Assembly: GCF_963583255.1 (NCBI RefSeq)
Contig: NC_084813.1
Coordinates: 11,394,001 to 11,458,000 of the forward strand
Reading direction: 5' to 3'
Length of the DNA: 64,000 nucleotides
Source: Pyrus communis
Lineage: Eukaryota; Streptophyta; Magnoliopsida; Rosales; Rosaceae
The translations under genes were made by a program, and so were the position numbers. Under the pieces are notes generated by a model. It made no database searches, had not been told where the DNA came from, and was given only the letters and a program-made list of their open reading frames with translations. Below are positions 10,708 through 24,151 of the stretch, in pieces. Every line of letters starts with the position of its first letter. The stretch's first letter is position 1.

Positions 10708-13700
10708 TTAAGCTTGACTAGGTTCCACGGCATGGAGGGGTACCTCCTCCACGACATGCTCCTCAAACGTCTCGTAATAGGGCTTCAATCGATGCCCATT
10801 CACTTTGAATTCTTGCTGCGTCCTTGAACTTTTGATTTGCACTGCACCATGAGGGAAAACATTAGTGACAATAAAAGGACCAACCCATTTGGAACGCAAC
10901 TTACCCGGAAACAATCGAAGGCGAGAATTGAACAACAACACTTTCTGCCCAATAGAGAACGTCTTGGCACGAATCATCTTGTCATGGAATGCCTTCGTTT
11001 TCTCCTTGTAAATCCTGGCATTCTCATATGCTTCATTTCGGATTTCATCAAGCTCACACAATTGAAGCTTCCTATGTAAACCTGCGGCATCAAGGTCCAT
11101 ATTGAACGTTTTGACGGCCCAATGTGCACGATGCTCTAATTCGACGGGGAGATGGCATGGCTTCCCATAGATGAGCCGAAAAGGTGACATCCCAATGGGG
11201 GTTTTGTAGGCAGTGCGATACGCCCACAATGCATCGTTTAAGCGCAAACTCCAATCCTTTCTTGTAGGCCCCACGGTCTTCTCAAGAATCTGCTTGATTT
11301 CCCTATTCGAAACCTCGGCTTGCCCGCTCGTTTGAGGATGATAAGGTGTGGCCACCTTATGCATGACATTGTATTTCTTGAGCAACGCCTCGATGGTTCG
11401 ATTGCAAAAATGGGAACCTCCATCACTGATTAGCACTCGTGGCATTCCAAACCTTGCAAAAATGTTAGTTTTCACAAAATCTGCAACCACTCGAGAATCA
11501 TTAGTTCGGGTGGCTTTTGCTTCCACCCATTTCGACACATAGTCCACAGCAAGCAATATATAAAGAAACCCATGTGACGAAGGAAAGGGACCCATAAAAT
11601 CAATACCCCAAACGTCAAAGATTTCAACACTAAAAATGGGGGTTTGCGGCATTTGTTGTTTAGGACCAATATTGCCCGTTCTTTGGCATCTATCACAAGA
11701 CATGCAAAATGTTCTAGCATCCCTAAAGATGGTAGGCCAATAGAAACCACATTCTAACACCTTAAGTGCTGTTCTTTGAGTGCCAAAGTGTCCCCCACAA
11801 GCATAAGTGTGACAAAAGGTTAGAATAACATTAAACTCAGAATCGTGCACACACCTACGTATAACTTGGTCAGGGCAATATTTCCATAAATATGGGTCAT
11901 CCCACACATAAAACCGTGCATCATGCCTAAGTTTATCACGTTGGTGCCTAGTGAACTCACTTGGAATACGTTTTGACACCAAAAAATTAACAATATCGGC
12001 ATACCAAGGTGCACTAACCTTAATGGACAGCAATTGTTCATCGGGGAATGTCTCGGCAATGGGTAGGGCCTCTTCATTGTGCACCATTCGGCTTAGGTGA
12101 TCAGCCACCACATTTTCACTTCCCTTCTTGTCCCGAATCTCTATGTCGAACTCTTGAAGTAGCAACATCCATCGAATTAGCCGTGGCTTGGCCTCCTTTT
12201 TAGTGAGCAAGTACTTCAGAGCTGCATGATCAGTGAAAACAATTACTTTAGTACCAATTAGATATGATCGAAATTTATCTAAAGCAAAGACAACGGCAAG
12301 AAGTTCTTTTTCCGTAGTGGAGTAGTTCAATTGTGCATCGTTCAATGTCCGTGAAGCGTAGTAGATGACATGCGGCCTCTTGTCCTTTCTTTGTCCTAAA
12401 ACTGCTCCTAAAGCATAGTCGGACGCATCACACATGAGTTCGAAAGGTAGACTCCAATCCGATGGAACAATGATGGGTGCCGTGGTCAACAACTCCTTAA
12501 GTTGGTTGAATGATGTCGTGCACTCCTTGGTGAATTCAAACGTCACGTCTTTTTGTAGGAGACGGCAAAGAGGTTGTGCAACCTTCGAGAAATCCTTGAT
12601 AAACCTACGATAGAATCCTGCATGGCCAAGAAAAGAACGAACCTCTCGAACCGAAGTAGGAGAGGGTAAGTAGCGCACAAGATCTATTTTCGATTTATCC
12701 ACTTCAATTCCTCTTTCAGAAACAATATGCCCTAGAACTATGCCTTGTCTAACCATAAAGTGACATTTTTCCCAATTAAGCACAAGGTTAGTTTCTACAC
12801 ATCGTTTCAAAATTATTGTGAGATTTTCCAAACAACCATCAAATGAATCACCAAACACACTGAAATCATCCATAAATACTTCAATAATCTTTTCCACAAA
12901 ATCTGAAAAGATACTTACCATACACCTTTGAAATGTGGCCGGAGCATTGCATAAACCAAAAGGCATGCGACGATAAGCAAAAGTACCAAAGGGGCACGTG
13001 AAAGTTGTCTTTTCTTGGTCATCCGGCGCTATGACAATCTGATTATATCCAGAATAACCATCAAGGAAACAATAAAAAGAATGACCGGCTAACCTTTCAA
13101 GCATTTGATCAATGAATGGCAAAGGGAAGTGATCCTTCCTTGTGGTGGCGTTGAGCTTCCTATAATCAATGCACACTCGCCAACCTGTTTGGATACGGGT
13201 TGGCACAAGCTCATTCTCGGCATTCTTCACCACTGTCACTCTGGACTTCTTTGGAACACATTGCACCGGTGACACCCAACGACTATCAGAGATCGGATAA
13301 ATCACTCCACAATCAAGAAGTTTGATAATCTCCTTTTTCACAACTTCCATCATTGGAGGGTTGAGACGGCGCTGAGCCTCTCGAGTTGGTTTAGCCCCCT
13401 CCTCTAGAAGTATGCGATGCATGCACGTAGTCGGGCTAATTCCCCTAATATCGGCCAAAGTCCACCCAATGGCCGTCTTGTGCTCTTTCAACACTCGGAT
13501 CAACTTCTCCTCCTCTATGGCGGTGAGTGATGAGGAGACAATGACGGGCAATGTCTTGTTGTCTCCCAGATAGACGTACTTTAAATGATCGGGCAACGGT
13601 TTAAGCTCAAGTACGGGTGCCTGAATCACTGAGGGTAACAACTTATTAGTGGAAACTGAAATTGAAATTGGGTTAGAAGGCTTACCATGGTGTTGAGGTA

Positions 13701-16188
13701 GTGACTCAAGGGCAGCCACTATCTCGGCCTCCTCCACACTTCTTGGCACGGCAAAACCAGATTTTTGGCCAATTCCTTGTGAAATTGTTGTTTCAAGTGT
13801 ATCCCTCTCCAAACAATCGAGAAAATCCTGCGCCAAATCATCAATTATATCAATAGAAAAGCAAGAATGATCGTCCTTAGGAAATTTAATACTTTCAGAA
13901 AGATTGAAATCAATGACTTCCCCATCAAATTCCATCGTTAAAGTTCCTCTAAACACATCTATCTTGGTGCGGGCTGTTTTCATGAAGGGCCTCCCTAATA
14001 GAATCGGCAATGGGGTGGAATGGGGTGAATCCTCCATGTCAAGCACGTAGAAATCCGCTGGAAAAATCAAGTTACCAACCTGTACCAAAACATCTTCCAA
14101 AACACCCTTTGGATATGAATTAGAACGATCGGCTAATTGAATTATCACACCATCATTTTTAAGCTCACCTAAGTTCATAGATGCATAAATAGAGTATGGC
14201 ATAACATTAATCGAAGCCCCTAAGTCTAACATGCATTGTTCAAACTTAGTGTTACCCATAACGCACGGAATTGTAAAACTACCCGGATCTTTGCATTTAG
14301 GGGGTAATTTCCTTTGTAACACAGCAGAGACATTTTCACTTACTTGAACCACCTCTTTGTTTGAAATCCTTCTCCTTGTTGTACAAAGTTCTTTTAAAAA
14401 CTTAGCATACCTCGGGACTTGCTTAATCGCATCAAGGAGCGGGATATTGACTTGAACTTTCCGAAAGGTCTCTAGAATGTCCTTCTCAGCTTCTTCCTTC
14501 TTTGATTGCCTAAACCTGCCAGGAAAGGGCACATTTAGTGGAATAGAACTAGAAAAAGTTGAATTGGGACTTACCTTGGTGGTTTGGAACGGTTTCGGAG
14601 GACTAGATGAATTTGGCAAGGTTTGGTCATCCTTGGCCGTGGGCTTTGCTCCCCGTGCTTCTTCTTGCAGCAACTTGTCCTCCTCGTCTTGACTTGATTT
14701 GGATGTACTTGAGTCCGTTCCAACCTTTTTACCACTTCTCAACATGATGGCCTTAGCGGTTTCAAATCCTCCCTTCGGGTTCATAACGGTTGAACTAGGC
14801 AATGTGCCTTGTTCTCTAATTTGCCCCATAAACTCGGCAATTTGACCCATTTGCTTCTCCAAATTATCCACCCGTTTGTCTTGGATTTGTCTCTCCTTAT
14901 TTTGAGTTTGTACTTCCTGCGTTAAAGTAGTAAGTAACTTAACAACTTGATCATTATCCAAAGACATACCTGAGGTTGTTGGGGCAGATTGCACTTGGTT
15001 TTGATTGGGGATGAATGGCTTTGTATAAAAGCCCGGTGGTTGCTGCCTAAATCCTCCTTGTTGTTGGGGTTGTTGAGGATCCCGCCATTTGAAATTTGGA
15101 TGGTCCCTCCACCCCGGATTGTAGGTATTAGAGTATGGATCATGGCGTGGTTGATTTTGGTTCCCAAAACCCATGGCATTGGCAGATTCCCAACCTCCAT
15201 TCTCTATTAACTGAGGGCACGTCTCCGATGGATGCCCTTGCATTGAACACACGCCACACACTTGGTTTTCTTGTGGTTTTGACCCCTTGACAACCTGAGA
15301 CACGAGAGAAGTAAGATTAGCCAATTGTGACTGAATATCAGAAATTGTACTTACCTCATTCACACTTTGTTGTCGTGGCCCCTCTCTTTGTCCAACACCT
15401 TCATATTGTTGAGCGTTGTGTGCTCGGTTGGCAATTAGAGCTTTGGCATCCATTAGAGTCTTGTCCACTAATGCACCACCCGCCGAAGCATCTAGCATTT
15501 GACGTTCCATGGGAAGGAGTCCCTCGTAGAAATATTGAATGAGCAGCTCCTCCTTCATTTGGTGCTGTGGACATGAAGCAACAAGTGATTTAAAACGTTC
15601 ATAATAAGATGGAAACGACTCACCTTGATTTTGTTGAATGCCACTAATTCGTTTCCTCAAGAGAATGATCTTTGCAGTGGGAAAGAATTTCTCTAAGAAT
15701 GCACGTTTCATACTTCCCCAAGAATTGACAGTTCCAGGAGACAATTCAAACAACCAATCTTTGGCCTTGTCCATAAGTGAGAATGGAAAGGCCTTCATCT
15801 TCAAAATACTCCCATCAACGTTGATGGGTGTCATACATGAGCAAACTACCTCAAATTCCTTAAGATGTTTGTTAGGATCTTCCATGGACAACCCATGGAA
15901 TTTAGGAATATGATGTAATAAACTAGACTTAAGTTCAAATTCTTCTGTCTTACCTTCAGCTGCCATAGGGTATTGTATGCATAAAGGAGCGGCATTGCCC
16001 ATACCTGAGGCAGAGAGCTCCTTGATGGTCCGATTGTCCACTGCCATGGTTGGTACTTCTTCTTTAAATTCAGGTTCGGGACTAGGAGGATTAGATGCTT
16101 GTGATTTCTTTTTCCTTCTCAAAGTCCTCTCGAAATCACCGTCAAAGTCGGAGATATGCTCACGAACAGGTTGTGAGCTACGGGTCAT
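10708..16188 (-). CDS. gag-pol: Gag-Pol polyprotein, intact, copy 1
   Basis: A single frame of 1826 codons starts [11 protein letters not shown]. In order: Gag core (about residues 85-240, with [13 protein letters not shown] and ending near SCPQHQM), a CCHC zinc knuckle (311-324, [14 protein letters not shown]), aspartic protease (DLGAS at 655-659, the Athila form of D-T/S-G), reverse transcriptase (FMDD at about 1105-1108), RNase H (CDASDYALG near 1253, TEKEL near 1292, DHAAL near 1320), and integrase (HHCC finger about 1457-1502; catalytic D, D and E near 1530, 1588 and 1624), followed by a C-terminal GPFIVTNV segment. No stop or frameshift is present. It differs from copy 2 at four residues (G for E in SWESM, S for A in RSNAY, K for E in DNETL, R for G in KKSGV). 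It produces the particle and the enzymes for retrotransposition. No sense env-like frame follows. Confidence 0.97.
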   Translation of the reverse strand: MTRSSQPVREHISDFDGDFERTLRRKKKSQASNPPSPEPEFKEEVPTMAVDNRTIKELSASGMGNAAPLCIQYPMAAEGKTEEFELKSSLLHHIPKFHGLSMEDPNKHLKEFEVVCSCMTPINVDGSILKMKAFPFSLMDKAKDWLFELSPGTVNSWGSMKRAFLEKFFPTAKIILLRKRISGIQQNQGESFPSYYERFKSLVASCPQHQMKEELLIQYFYEGLLPMERQMLDASAGGALVDKTLMDAKALIANRAHNAQQYEGVGQREGPRQQSVNEVSTISDIQSQLANLTSLVSQVVKGSKPQENQVCGVCSMQGHPSETCPQLIENGGWESANAMGFGNQNQPRHDPYSNTYNPGWRDHPNFKWRDPQQPQQQGGFRQQPPGFYTKPFIPNQNQVQSAPTTSGMSLDNDQVVKLLTTLTQEVQTQNKERQIQDKRVDNLEKQMGQIAEFMGQIREQGTLPSSTVMNPKGGFETAKAIMLRSGKKVGTDSSTSKSSQDEEDKLLQEEARGAKPTAKDDQTLPNSSSPPKPFQTTKVSPNSTFSSSIPLNVPFPGRFRQSKKEEAEKDILETFRKVQVNIPLLDAIKQVPRYAKFLKELCTTRRRISNKEVVQVSENVSAVLQRKLPPKCKDPGSFTIPCVMGNTKFEQCMLDLGASINVMPYSIYASMNLGELKNDGVIIQLADRSNSYPKGVLEDVLVQVGNLIFPADFYVLDMEDSPHSTPLPILLGRPFMKTARTKIDVFRGTLTMEFDGEVIDFNLSESIKFPKDDHSCFSIDIIDDLAQDFLDCLERDTLETTISQGIGQKSGFAVPRSVEEAEIVAALESLPQHHGKPSNPISISVSTNKLLPSVIQAPVLELKPLPDHLKYVYLGDNKTLPVIVSSSLTAIEEEKLIRVLKEHKTAIGWTLADIRGISPTTCMHRILLEEGAKPTREAQRRLNPPMMEVVKKEIIKLLDCGVIYPISDSRWVSPVQCVPKKSRVTVVKNAENELVPTRIQTGWRVCIDYRKLNATTRKDHFPLPFIDQMLERLAGHSFYCFLDGYSGYNQIVIAPDDQEKTTFTCPFGTFAYRRMPFGLCNAPATFQRCMVSIFSDFVEKIIEVFMDDFSVFGDSFDGCLENLTIILKRCVETNLVLNWEKCHFMVRQGIVLGHIVSERGIEVDKSKIDLVRYLPSPTSVREVRSFLGHAGFYRRFIKDFSKVAQPLCRLLQKDVTFEFTKECTTSFNQLKELLTTAPIIVPSDWSLPFELMCDASDYALGAVLGQRKDKRPHVIYYASRTLNDAQLNYSTTEKELLAVVFALDKFRSYLIGTKVIVFTDHAALKYLLTKKEAKPRLIRWMLLLQEFDIEIRDKKGSENVVADHLSRMVHNEEALPIAETFPDEQLLSIKVSAPWYADIVNFLVSKRIPSEFTRHQRDKLRHDARFYVWDDPYLWKYCPDQVIRRCVHDSEFNVILTFCHTYACGGHFGTQRTALKVLECGFYWPTIFRDARTFCMSCDRCQRTGNIGPKQQMPQTPIFSVEIFDVWGIDFMGPFPSSHGFLYILLAVDYVSKWVEAKATRTNDSRVVADFVKTNIFARFGMPRVLISDGGSHFCNRTIEALLKKYNVMHKVATPYHPQTSGQAEVSNREIKQILEKTVGPTRKDWSLRLNDALWAYRTAYKTPIGMSPFRLIYGKPCHLPVELEHRAHWAVKTFNMDLDAAGLHRKLQLCELDEIRNEAYENARIYKEKTKAFHDKMIRAKTFSIGQKVLLFNSRLRLFPGKLRSKWVGPFIVTNVFPHGAVQIKSSRTQQEFKVNGHRLKPYYETFEEHVVEEVPLHAVEPSQA

Positions 16189-16352
16189 AAACTAGTACCT
16201 ACACACAAGAGTAAACAAGATAAGTAATCAACTTAATAGACTTGGCATAAAAAAAACAAAACACATACACACGGTGCAAAAAAAAATTAAAACAAAACAG
16301 AAACTAAACAATTTAAACAAGACTCAAGATAAGGGATTAGCAAATTTGCCAA

Positions 16353-16370
16353 TCCCCGGCAACGACGCCA
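16353..16370 (-). other. tRNA-Asp primer-binding site, copy 1
   Basis: The minus strand reads TGGCGTCGTTGCCGGGGA, complementary to the 3' end of plant tRNA-Asp(GTC) with one mismatch (T for C at the sixth base). It starts 5 bases inside the 5' LTR. H and D carry the exact site; copy 2 shares the mismatch. Confidence 0.88.
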
Positions 16371-16375
16371 AAATT

Positions 16376-18828
16376 TGATGCGATAATTATACGCACACAA
16401 ACTAAACCCTATTTGTGACAATTGTAGTAATGATGTAAGTAGGGATCGTTCTAACCGGGGATTAACTAGGGATGCTAAACACTTGACTCAAATAAATAAA
16501 ACTAACTTTTAAAACACTAAGACAAACTAAAAGACTCAAAACAAGTTCAAAAGACTCCAAATACTTAAAAACATAAAATAAGACAAATCAAATGATTAAG
16601 ACTTAACAAAATAAGGGGGGGGGGGGGGAGTTTGATTTGACGAAAATTGAAATAACAAAACAAGTTAATAAACTAAGCAAATTGTAAAACGAATAAACGT
16701 AAATATGAATGTGATGAAAATATGGATGATGGAATAGCCAAGGGGTTCTTCTCCATACATGTTACACTTGCATACAAGATTGATTCTCAGTTGGTCTTTC
16801 GATAAATTATGAAACTCAATGCTCCAAGTTAATTAGGTCCGCTTAAATTACTTTCAGATTTCCCTAGATTCATTGGATTGAATGGAATACGCATTACAAC
16901 CAAATTATTCTTAATCAAAGTCCCTAACTATGGAATACGCATGATAGAGACATTCAACCAAGATCATTAAGTTCAATGAAAATTATAAGTGTTGACGAGG
17001 CATTCGTTACTATGGAATACGCATGAAACTTATGCCAAGAATTCGTTTAACGCGATTGTTTATAAGCAACCTCCACTACTTGTGAATATAAGTTCGTAAC
17101 TATTAGGTGAAACTCACTTATATTCTAGCGTCATATTCATGCATGAAAATTAAGCGTACACTCTCAATAAACATACATAAATAAGTTATCAATCAAACGG
17201 TTAAACGAATTGAATCCACAACTTATGAAATTCCAACGAAAGTAATCAATTCATATTGCAAGTATAAACATGTATTTTGAATCACCCCCTAGCTAAAGGG
17301 GGGTTTAGTTCCTCATAACTTTGAAATCAAAGAAACACCTAAACATTCCAACAACTCAAACTTGAATTGTATGAACGTTTAGGTACTCTTCTCTTCCATT
17401 ACAAACCAAAGAAAATTGAATTTAAACATTGAAATCAAAGAAACACCTAAACATTCCAACAACTCAAACTTGAATTGTATGAACGTTTAGGCACTCTTCT
17501 CTTCCTCGTTGTTGTAGCACAAGGTCTAAGGTGAGCTTTGGGGATTATGTGAAGTGTTTTGGAGGGATGGAAAATGGTTGGATAGTGGCTGCAATGGAGG
17601 AGAAAAACTGCACAGAAATGGAAGGATATGCACGGCTATGGATATGTGTTTGTGTTGTGAATGGAATGAATTTTTGAAAATGGAAGAGTGTATGAAATGA
17701 GATGTGTTTAGGTAATGGGAATGCAAGGGTATTTATAGGAGGAATGGAGGTGTATATGGCTGTTTGTTTAAGCATTTATATGGCTGGAATGTGGTGGAAA
17801 AACAGCTAGGAAAGCATGGTGGAAAACTGGAAATGGGAGTGAATGCCACGGCAAAGGTTGGAGAAAAGGTGTGTGAATGGGGTGATTGAATGATTAAAGT
17901 GCATGTGGGTTAGAAATGTGGTTGAAATGATGAAGAATAATCTGGAAATGCAAGGTGGAAAGCTGGAAGTGTGAGTGAAGGTCACGGCAAGGGTGTTTTC
18001 TTGATGGTTTTGGGGTTGTGATGCATGTGAATGCATGTGAATGATAGCTAGGGTGTGTGATGATGAGTGTATGTGGAATAAAGAATGAATGGTGGCTGAA
18101 TTGAATGAGATGAAGAGTGAATAAAGAAATGCATGTAGGGTTAGCTAGGTTGGCTTTGTTTGGGTGCATGTGTTGGCTCAATTATATTGTTGGGAAGGCA
18201 TGTGGATTAGGTGGAATGTAGGTAATGCATGAGTGACAACTAGATATGTTGATGAATGCATGTGTTTGGTGGGAACAAAGGGGGAAGCACGGCTTTGATG
18301 GTGTTTTGTAAAGGGGAAGATGGTGTGTGTAATTGCATGTGTGTGAATGTGGGTTAAAGTGATGCATGGCTAGGAAATGTGAGTGAATGATGTGCATGTG
18401 TGTGAATGCATGTGGAATAAAGAAGAATATGGAAGTGAATAAATCATAATATGGCTAGTTTAAAGGGCTAGGGTTTAAGTACATAGAATGGGCCTAAAAT
18501 AGGTTGGTTTGCATGGCATAGAATGTTTGATTTGGGCTAGAGGTTTTCCATGGCTCAAAGGATTTGTTTGATTAGGCTAGGCCCTTTGTTTTATGTCCCC
18601 AAAGAGCATACAAGGCTTCAATTTCGTCCATCCTCTTTGCACCATGATTAAGCTATCCAATCCATGCCCAAAAATGCTCCAAATAGCCTCAAAATGCACT
18701 TTCTTGCTCCCTAAGCCCTTAGAACCTGAAAACACACAAAAGAAGCATAAAGGACTAAAATAACTAGAGAAACATAACGTAAATGCACGAGAACAAGCCA
18801 TTTAAGTCGCATGAATATGCTCCTATCA
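16376..18828 (-). repeat. 5' LTR of copy 1
   Basis: Length 2453 bp, with two units of the 108-bp repeat, a 14-G run, and a TATA-like TATAAATA at 17730-17737 (minus strand). Apart from the homopolymer length it has the same indels as the 3' LTR of copy 2 (2451 bp). It shares with that LTR, and not with its own partner at 4364-6791, a GATGATGAG form near 18060, CACGGCAAGG near 17985 and the A in AAGAAGAATATGG near 18427. Confidence 0.95.
17730..17737 (-). promoter_or_regulatory. TATA-like box in the 5' LTR of copy 1
   Basis: TATAAATA on the minus strand lies in the middle of the LTR, upstream of the 108-bp repeats. The same box is at 5611-5618 and 45794-45801, but it is deleted from the 5' LTR of copy 2. 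It is the best candidate for the element's own promoter. Confidence 0.5.
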
Positions 18829-19782
18829 GAACTTTGCACAACAAGGAAGAGGATTTCAAACAAGGAAGTGGTGCATGTAAGTGAAAATGTCTCTGCAATG
18901 TTACAAAGGAAATTGCCTCCTAAATGCAAAGATCCAGGTAGTTTCACTATCCCTTGTGTAATTGGTAATTGGTAATACAAAGTTTGAACATGCTATGTTA
19001 GACCTAGGTGCATCCATTAATGTCATGCTTACTCTGTTTATGCATCTATGAACTTAGGAGAGCTTAAAAATGATGGAGTTATTATTCAATTAGCCGATCG
19101 TTCTAATGCATATCCAAAAGGAGTTTTGGAAGATGTTTTAGTGCAGGTTGATCATTTAATCTTTCCGGTTGATTTTTATGTGCTTGAAATTGAAGATTCG
19201 GCTCATTCTCCACCATTGCCACTCCTACTTGGAAGACCATTCATGAAAACAGCCCAAACCAAGATTGATGTGGCCAAGGGAGCATTAACAATGGAGTTTG
19301 GTGGTGATATAATTAAATTCAATGTTTTTTAATCTATTAAGAATCCTAATGAAGTTCCCCCTTGTTTTGCCATTGATGTGGCCAAGGGAGCATTAACAAT
19401 GGAGTTTGGTGGTGATATAATTAAATTCAATGTTTTTTCCATTGATGTGAATAAAGATGTAGGGCAAGAACAATCCACACCTATCAAGAATGATGCATCC
19501 AGAACCACCATCGAAGAGGGAATTGGAGTGGCTGCCCTAAAAAAGCCCAATCTAGCCGAAAGTAGCCATAATGCAATTGTTGACAGTGCTGCCACTTTTG
19601 AGCCTCCATCACAATATTTTTGTAAGTCTCCAATCCTAATTCCAATTCCCATTTCAACTAATAGGTTGTTACCATCTTTGATGCAGGTTCCCAATCAAAA
19701 TCAAGGTGGTGAGAAAGTTCACAGTGACTTTAGGAAGCTCAACACCATAATCAGGGAGGATCATTATCTCCTTCTATTCATT
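18829..19782 (+). pseudogene. Protease-region fragment of element P
   Basis: The sequence begins inside the Gag-protease linker (ELCTTRKRISNKEV) and runs through the protease to a conserved STNRLLPSLMQVP stretch. It is broken by a small tandem insertion near 18961-18976 (GGTAATTGGTAAT), a short deletion after GTCATGC near 19027, and an imperfect 108-bp duplication (19267 and 19375) that introduces a stop at 19330. The copy 1 LTR end abuts at 18828. GAACT at 18829-18833 complements four of the five bases after copy 2 (AGTTT, 47154-47158), so this is the continuation of the P gag at 47154-48992. Confidence 0.82.
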
Positions 19783-19860
19783 AAGCCTTATTATGAGAAC
19801 TTTGAAGGGCAGGTTGTGGAGGATGTACCCCTCCATGCCGTGGGCTCTAATGGAGCTTAA
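19705..19860 (+). pseudogene. Fused remnants of P reverse transcriptase start and Pol C-terminus
   Basis: A few residues of the RT entry (DFRKLNTIIREDH) are followed within about 20 bases by the extreme C-terminus of Pol (KPYYENFEGQVVEDVPLHAV) and a TAA at 19858-19860. By comparison with copy 2, roughly 4 kb covering RT, RNase H and integrase is missing at about 19780. P could not have supplied its own enzymes after this loss. The deleted form may have been a non-autonomous element or a later internal deletion; the sequence does not decide. Confidence 0.82.
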
Positions 19861-21003
19861 AAGAGAGGTATTATCCGGCTGGAAGACGTTAAAGCAAGCG
19901 CTTCTTGGGAGACAACCCATGCGTTCAAATAAAGAAAACCTAGGAATCTCCAACAATCCACAACCAGATTTGCATTCCTAAACCCTACTCTTTATTGCTC
20001 TTACTTTGCCATGATAGTTATGTTTGTTAGTTTGTGTTGTTTGATTGTTTGAGTGTGAGTCTTTGTTTGAAACATTGAGGACAATGTTTGGTTTAAGTGT
20101 GGGGGGTAAACAAGCTGTTTTTGCACAATTTTCGTGGGATTTATTCACCTATCAATTCTAATGTTGTTTCTCACTATTTTTAAGTGTTTTTAAGTGTGTT
20201 CTGAAGTGTTTTTATGTATCTTAAACAGAAAATATGAAAATTTGAAAAAAATTCGAAAAACAGTTTTGAAAAACCCAAAAAGAGTTGTTTTTGTGTGTTT
20301 GTTTGGGTCTTAGGGTACCTTCCAACACAATGATGAGGATTTGGTTTTTAATTGCATGACTGTTAAAGAAAGTTACAAACATGGATGGAAGTTTGATTTG
20401 CTCTTTAATTTATGCTTAGTTGTAGTTGTTGTTTACGAATTCACATGTAATCACAAAAAAAAAAAATCAATTTTTGTAACATGTTTGAAGGAAGGAACTC
20501 AAACTAATGCTACAATCCTGAGAGACTTGAGCCTAAACTTTGTTTGGAGAGTATTAATCTGTGATTTCTTGTTTTCCAAAGTCATTGCATGATCTTATCA
20601 TTTCTTTGCTTGGTTGCTACTTAGAATGTGTTTTCATCATTATAGTTCCAAATACTAGAACTCATGCCCGTTTCATTCAAAGCATGATATTGAGTGCATA
20701 ACATACAATAAGATGAAGTTGTTTAGTAAACTAGAGCCAAAAAGCCTAACCCTTTGCATATGTACTGTAGGTTTAACCCTTTTGAGCCTTATTTAGCCTA
20801 TTTTCTTTGTTAGCCACATTATCCTTACCTAGCCTAGAATAGGACTATCCATACCTTTGTTCTTAAAGAATAGTGAAGCATGACTTAAAGGGAATTCCTT
20901 TTGATCAACGCTTTGCAGAAAAACAAGTGTGGGGGAAGGGTTTTTATTGAAAAAAAGAAGAAAAACGTGAAAAAAAAAAAAGAAAAAAAAAGAAAAAAAA
21001 AAG
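19861..21003 (+). other. 3' non-coding region of P, truncated
   Basis: Aligns with the Q 3' region (51999-53230) and the copy 2 3' region: the GGCAACCCATG-like segment, the hairpin at 20070-20089, a GTGTGGGGGG tract at about 20098, and the CAACACAATGATGAGG block near 20322. A second GTGTGGGGG tract is at about 20927. There is no antisense-gene block here. It ends in an A-rich stretch at about 20950-21003, after which an opposite-strand pol fragment starts, so P's end and 3' LTR are lost. Confidence 0.75.
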
Positions 21004-24000
21004 AAACTTATCTAAAGCAAAAACAACAGCAAGAAGTTCTTTTTCCGTTGTGGAGTAGTTCAATTGAGCATCATTTAAGGTCTGGGATGCATAATAGATG
21101 ACATGTGGCTGCTTGTTCTTCCTTTGGCCTAAACAGCTCCTAATACATAATCTGAGGCATCACACATAAGCTCAAAAGGAAGACTCCAATCTAGTGGAAC
21201 AATGATAGGGGCCGAAGTGAGCATCTCCTTGAGGTGTTTGAAGGCCTTCTCACATGCTTCATCGAACTTGAAAGGTGCATCATTTTGAAGAAGTCGGCAT
21301 AGGGGTTGAGAAATCTTTGAAAAATCCTTGATGAATCACCTATAGAATCCTGCATGTCCAAGAAAAGAACGAACCTCTCTCACCGAAGTAGGAGAGGGTA
21401 AGTAGCCTACAAGATCTATTTTCGATTTATCAACCTCAATACCCTTGGCCGAAACAATGTAACCTAAAACTATGCCTTGTTTTACCATGAAATGACATTT
21501 TTCCTGATTTAAAACAAGGTTAGTTTCAATGCATCATTTCAAGATTAAAGTGAGATTATGTAAACAATCATCAAATGAATAACCAAAAACACTAAAATCA
21601 TCCATGAAAACTTCAATAATCTTCTCCACAAAATCTGAAAAGATACTTACCATGCATCTTTGAAAGGTGGCTGGTGCATTACATAAACCAAATGGACAAG
21701 TAAAAGTAATCTTTTCTTGATCATCTGGAGCTATAACAATTTGATTATATCCCGAATAACCATCAAGAAAACAATAAAAAGAATGACCAGCTAACTTTTC
21801 AAGCATTTGATCAATGAATGGCAAAGGGAAGTGATATTTCCTTGTGGTGACGTTGAGCTTCCTATAATCAATGTAAACTTTCCAACCTGTTTGGATACGG
21901 GTTGGCACAAGCTCATTCTCAGCATTCTTCACCACTGTATCTCCCGATTTCTTTGGAACAACTTGAACTGGTGAAACCCAATGACTATCCGAGATAGGAT
22001 AAATCACTCCACAATCGAGAAGCTTGATAATTTCCTTCTTCACAACTTCCATCATTGGAGGATTGAGTCAGCGTTAAGCCTCTCGAGTTGGTTTAGCTCC
22101 CTCCTCTAGAAGTATGCGATGCATGCAAGTTATAGGGCTAATACCCCTAATGTCGGCCAAGGTTCATCATATGGCTGTTTTGTGCTATTTCAACACCCGA
22201 ATCAATTTCTCCTCCTCCATTGTCATGAGGGATGAAGAAACAATGATGGGCAACGTCTCTTTTTCTCCCAAATAGACATACTTCAAATGATATGGCAATG
22301 GTTTAAGCTCAAGAATGGGTGCCTGAATCACCGAAGGTAACAACTTGTTAGTAGAAACAGGAATTGGAATTGGGATTGAAGGCTTACCAAGGTGTTGTGG
22401 CAATGACTCAAGTGCAACAACCATCTCGGCCTCTTCTTCACATGTAGGCACGGCAAGTACTTCCTCATGCATGCCGTGAGTGTGGTCATTTCCTGCCCTT
22501 TTGTTTTTTAGTCTCATTCCTTTTGTAATGGTCGTTTCAAGGGGATCCCTCTCCAAAGAGTCAAGATAATTATGCGCCAATGAATCGAATACATCAATAG
22601 AAAAACAAGAATGATCATCTTTAGGATATTTTATAGTTTCAGAAGACTGAAATCAATAACTTCCACCATCAAATTCCATTGTTAACGTCCCTTTGAACAC
22701 ATCGATCTTGGTGCGGGTTGTTTTCATGAAAGGTCTCCCAAGGAGGATCGGCAATGGGGTAGAATAGGCTGAATCTTCCATGTCAAGCACGTAAAAGTCC
22801 GTTGGAAAGATTAAATTGTTAACCTGCACCAAAACATCTTCCAAAACTCCATTCGGATATGCATTAGAATGATCGGCCAATTGAATAATCACACCATCTT
22901 TTTTAAGCTCTCCTAAGTTCATAGATGCATAAATTGAGTAAGGCATGACATTAATTGAAGCTCCTAAGTCTAACATAGCATGTTCAAACTTAGTATTGCC
23001 AATAACACAAGGAATTGTAAAACTACCCAGATCTTTGCATTTAGGTGGTAGTTTCCTTTGTAACACCACAGAAACATTCTCACTTACCTGGACCATTTCC
23101 TTGTTCAAAATGCTCTTCCTTGTTGTGCAAAGCTCATTCAAGAATTTGGCATACTTAGGAACCTGCTTAATTGCATCAAGGAGCGAGATATTGACTTGAA
23201 CTTTCCTAAAGGTTTCCAAAATGTCTTTCTCATTCTCTTCTTTCTTTGATTGCTTAAACCTGCTAGGAAAGAGAACAATTAGTGGAATAGAACTAGAAAA
23301 ATTCAAATTTGGACTTACCTTGGTAGTTTGGGACGGTTTTGGGGCCTCAGGGGGCTGCGGCAAGGATTGGTCTTCCCTTGCCGTGGCCCTTACTTCCTGT
23401 TCTTCTTCTTGCAGCAGCTTTTCCTCCTTGTTAAGGCCTTGTTTGGATGGTTTTGGGTGATTTCCAAGCTCCTTGCCACTTCTCAACATAATGGCCTTGG
23501 CGGTTTCAAAGCCTCCCTTTGGATTCACAACGGTTGAACTAGGAAGTTTGCCTTGTTCTCAAAACTGCCCAAGGAATTCTGAAATTTGCCCCATTTGCTT
23601 CTCCAATTCATCCACCTTTTTGGCTTGATTTTGCATTGCTTGGGTTTGATTTTGGACTCCCTGCGCCAAAGTGGTTAATAATTGAACAATTTGATCATTA
23701 TCCATGGACGAACCTGTTTTTGGTTGGGTAGATTGTGGTTAGTTTTGAATTGATGCATATGGCCTTGGAAACATCCTAGGGGGTGGTGGACAAAATCCTC
23801 CTTGTTGTTGAGTTTGTTGAGGCTCCATCCACTTCATATTTGGATGATCTCTCCATCCCAGATTGTAAATGTTGTCGTATGGGTCATGCCTAGGTTGATT
23901 TTGGCCTTGATAACCCACGACATTGGTAGATTCCCATCCTCCATTATCAATCAATTGAGGGCATTGCTCATAGTGGTGTGCTTGCATAATGCACACATAC

Positions 24001-24151
24001 ACTAGCTTTTTGCACTTTGGATCCATCAACAACCTGTGACACAAAAATAGTGAGATTAGCTAATTGAGATTAAATTTCAGAAATTGCACTTACCTCATTC
24101 ACTTGTTGTTGCCGTGGGGGGTCTCTTTGTCCAACTCCCTCATATTGTTTT
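21004..24151 (-). pseudogene. Element R: Gag C-terminus, protease, RT and RNase H start
   Basis: Read from 24151 down, this contains the Gag zinc-knuckle region (degenerate, near 23985-24005), the Gag linker ([20 protein letters not shown] at about 23470-23528), protease ([11 protein letters not shown] near 22950), the LLPSVIQAP linker, RT (FMDDFSVFG near 21590) and the first part of RNase H (truncated at 21004). Several stops and frameshifts break it, for example near 23562, 22650, 22185 and 21535. In RT a short deletion at about 21695 removes the [10 protein letters not shown] segment. The 5' part of gag continues at 26250-27045 across solo LTR U. R is probably the same element as Q, on the other side of P. 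Confidence 0.85.

Larger units (their letters stand above)
4364..18828 (-). mobile_element. Full-length Athila-type LTR retrotransposon, copy 1
   Basis: A complete element on the minus strand: 5' LTR 16376-18828, tRNA-Asp primer site 16353-16370, intact gag-pol 10708-16188, 3' region with an antisense gene, polypurine tract, and 3' LTR 4364-6791. LTRs begin TGAT and end ATCA. The immediate flanks, AATTG on the left and GAACT on the right, do not match, which is abnormal for a simple insertion. The left flank matches the complement of the bases beside copy 2 instead (see findings). The internal region is nearly identical to copy 2, so the element moved recently. Confidence 0.96.

Noticed and set aside
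10837..11079. Frames opposite gag-pol of copies 1 and 2 (for example 80 codons here and at 40361-40603)
   Set aside because: They are mirrors of the conserved Pol reading, kept only because the copies are nearly identical.
20901..21101. Lysine-rich frame of 66 codons
   Set aside because: Produced by an A-rich tract at the P/R junction; no homologue in the related 3' regions.
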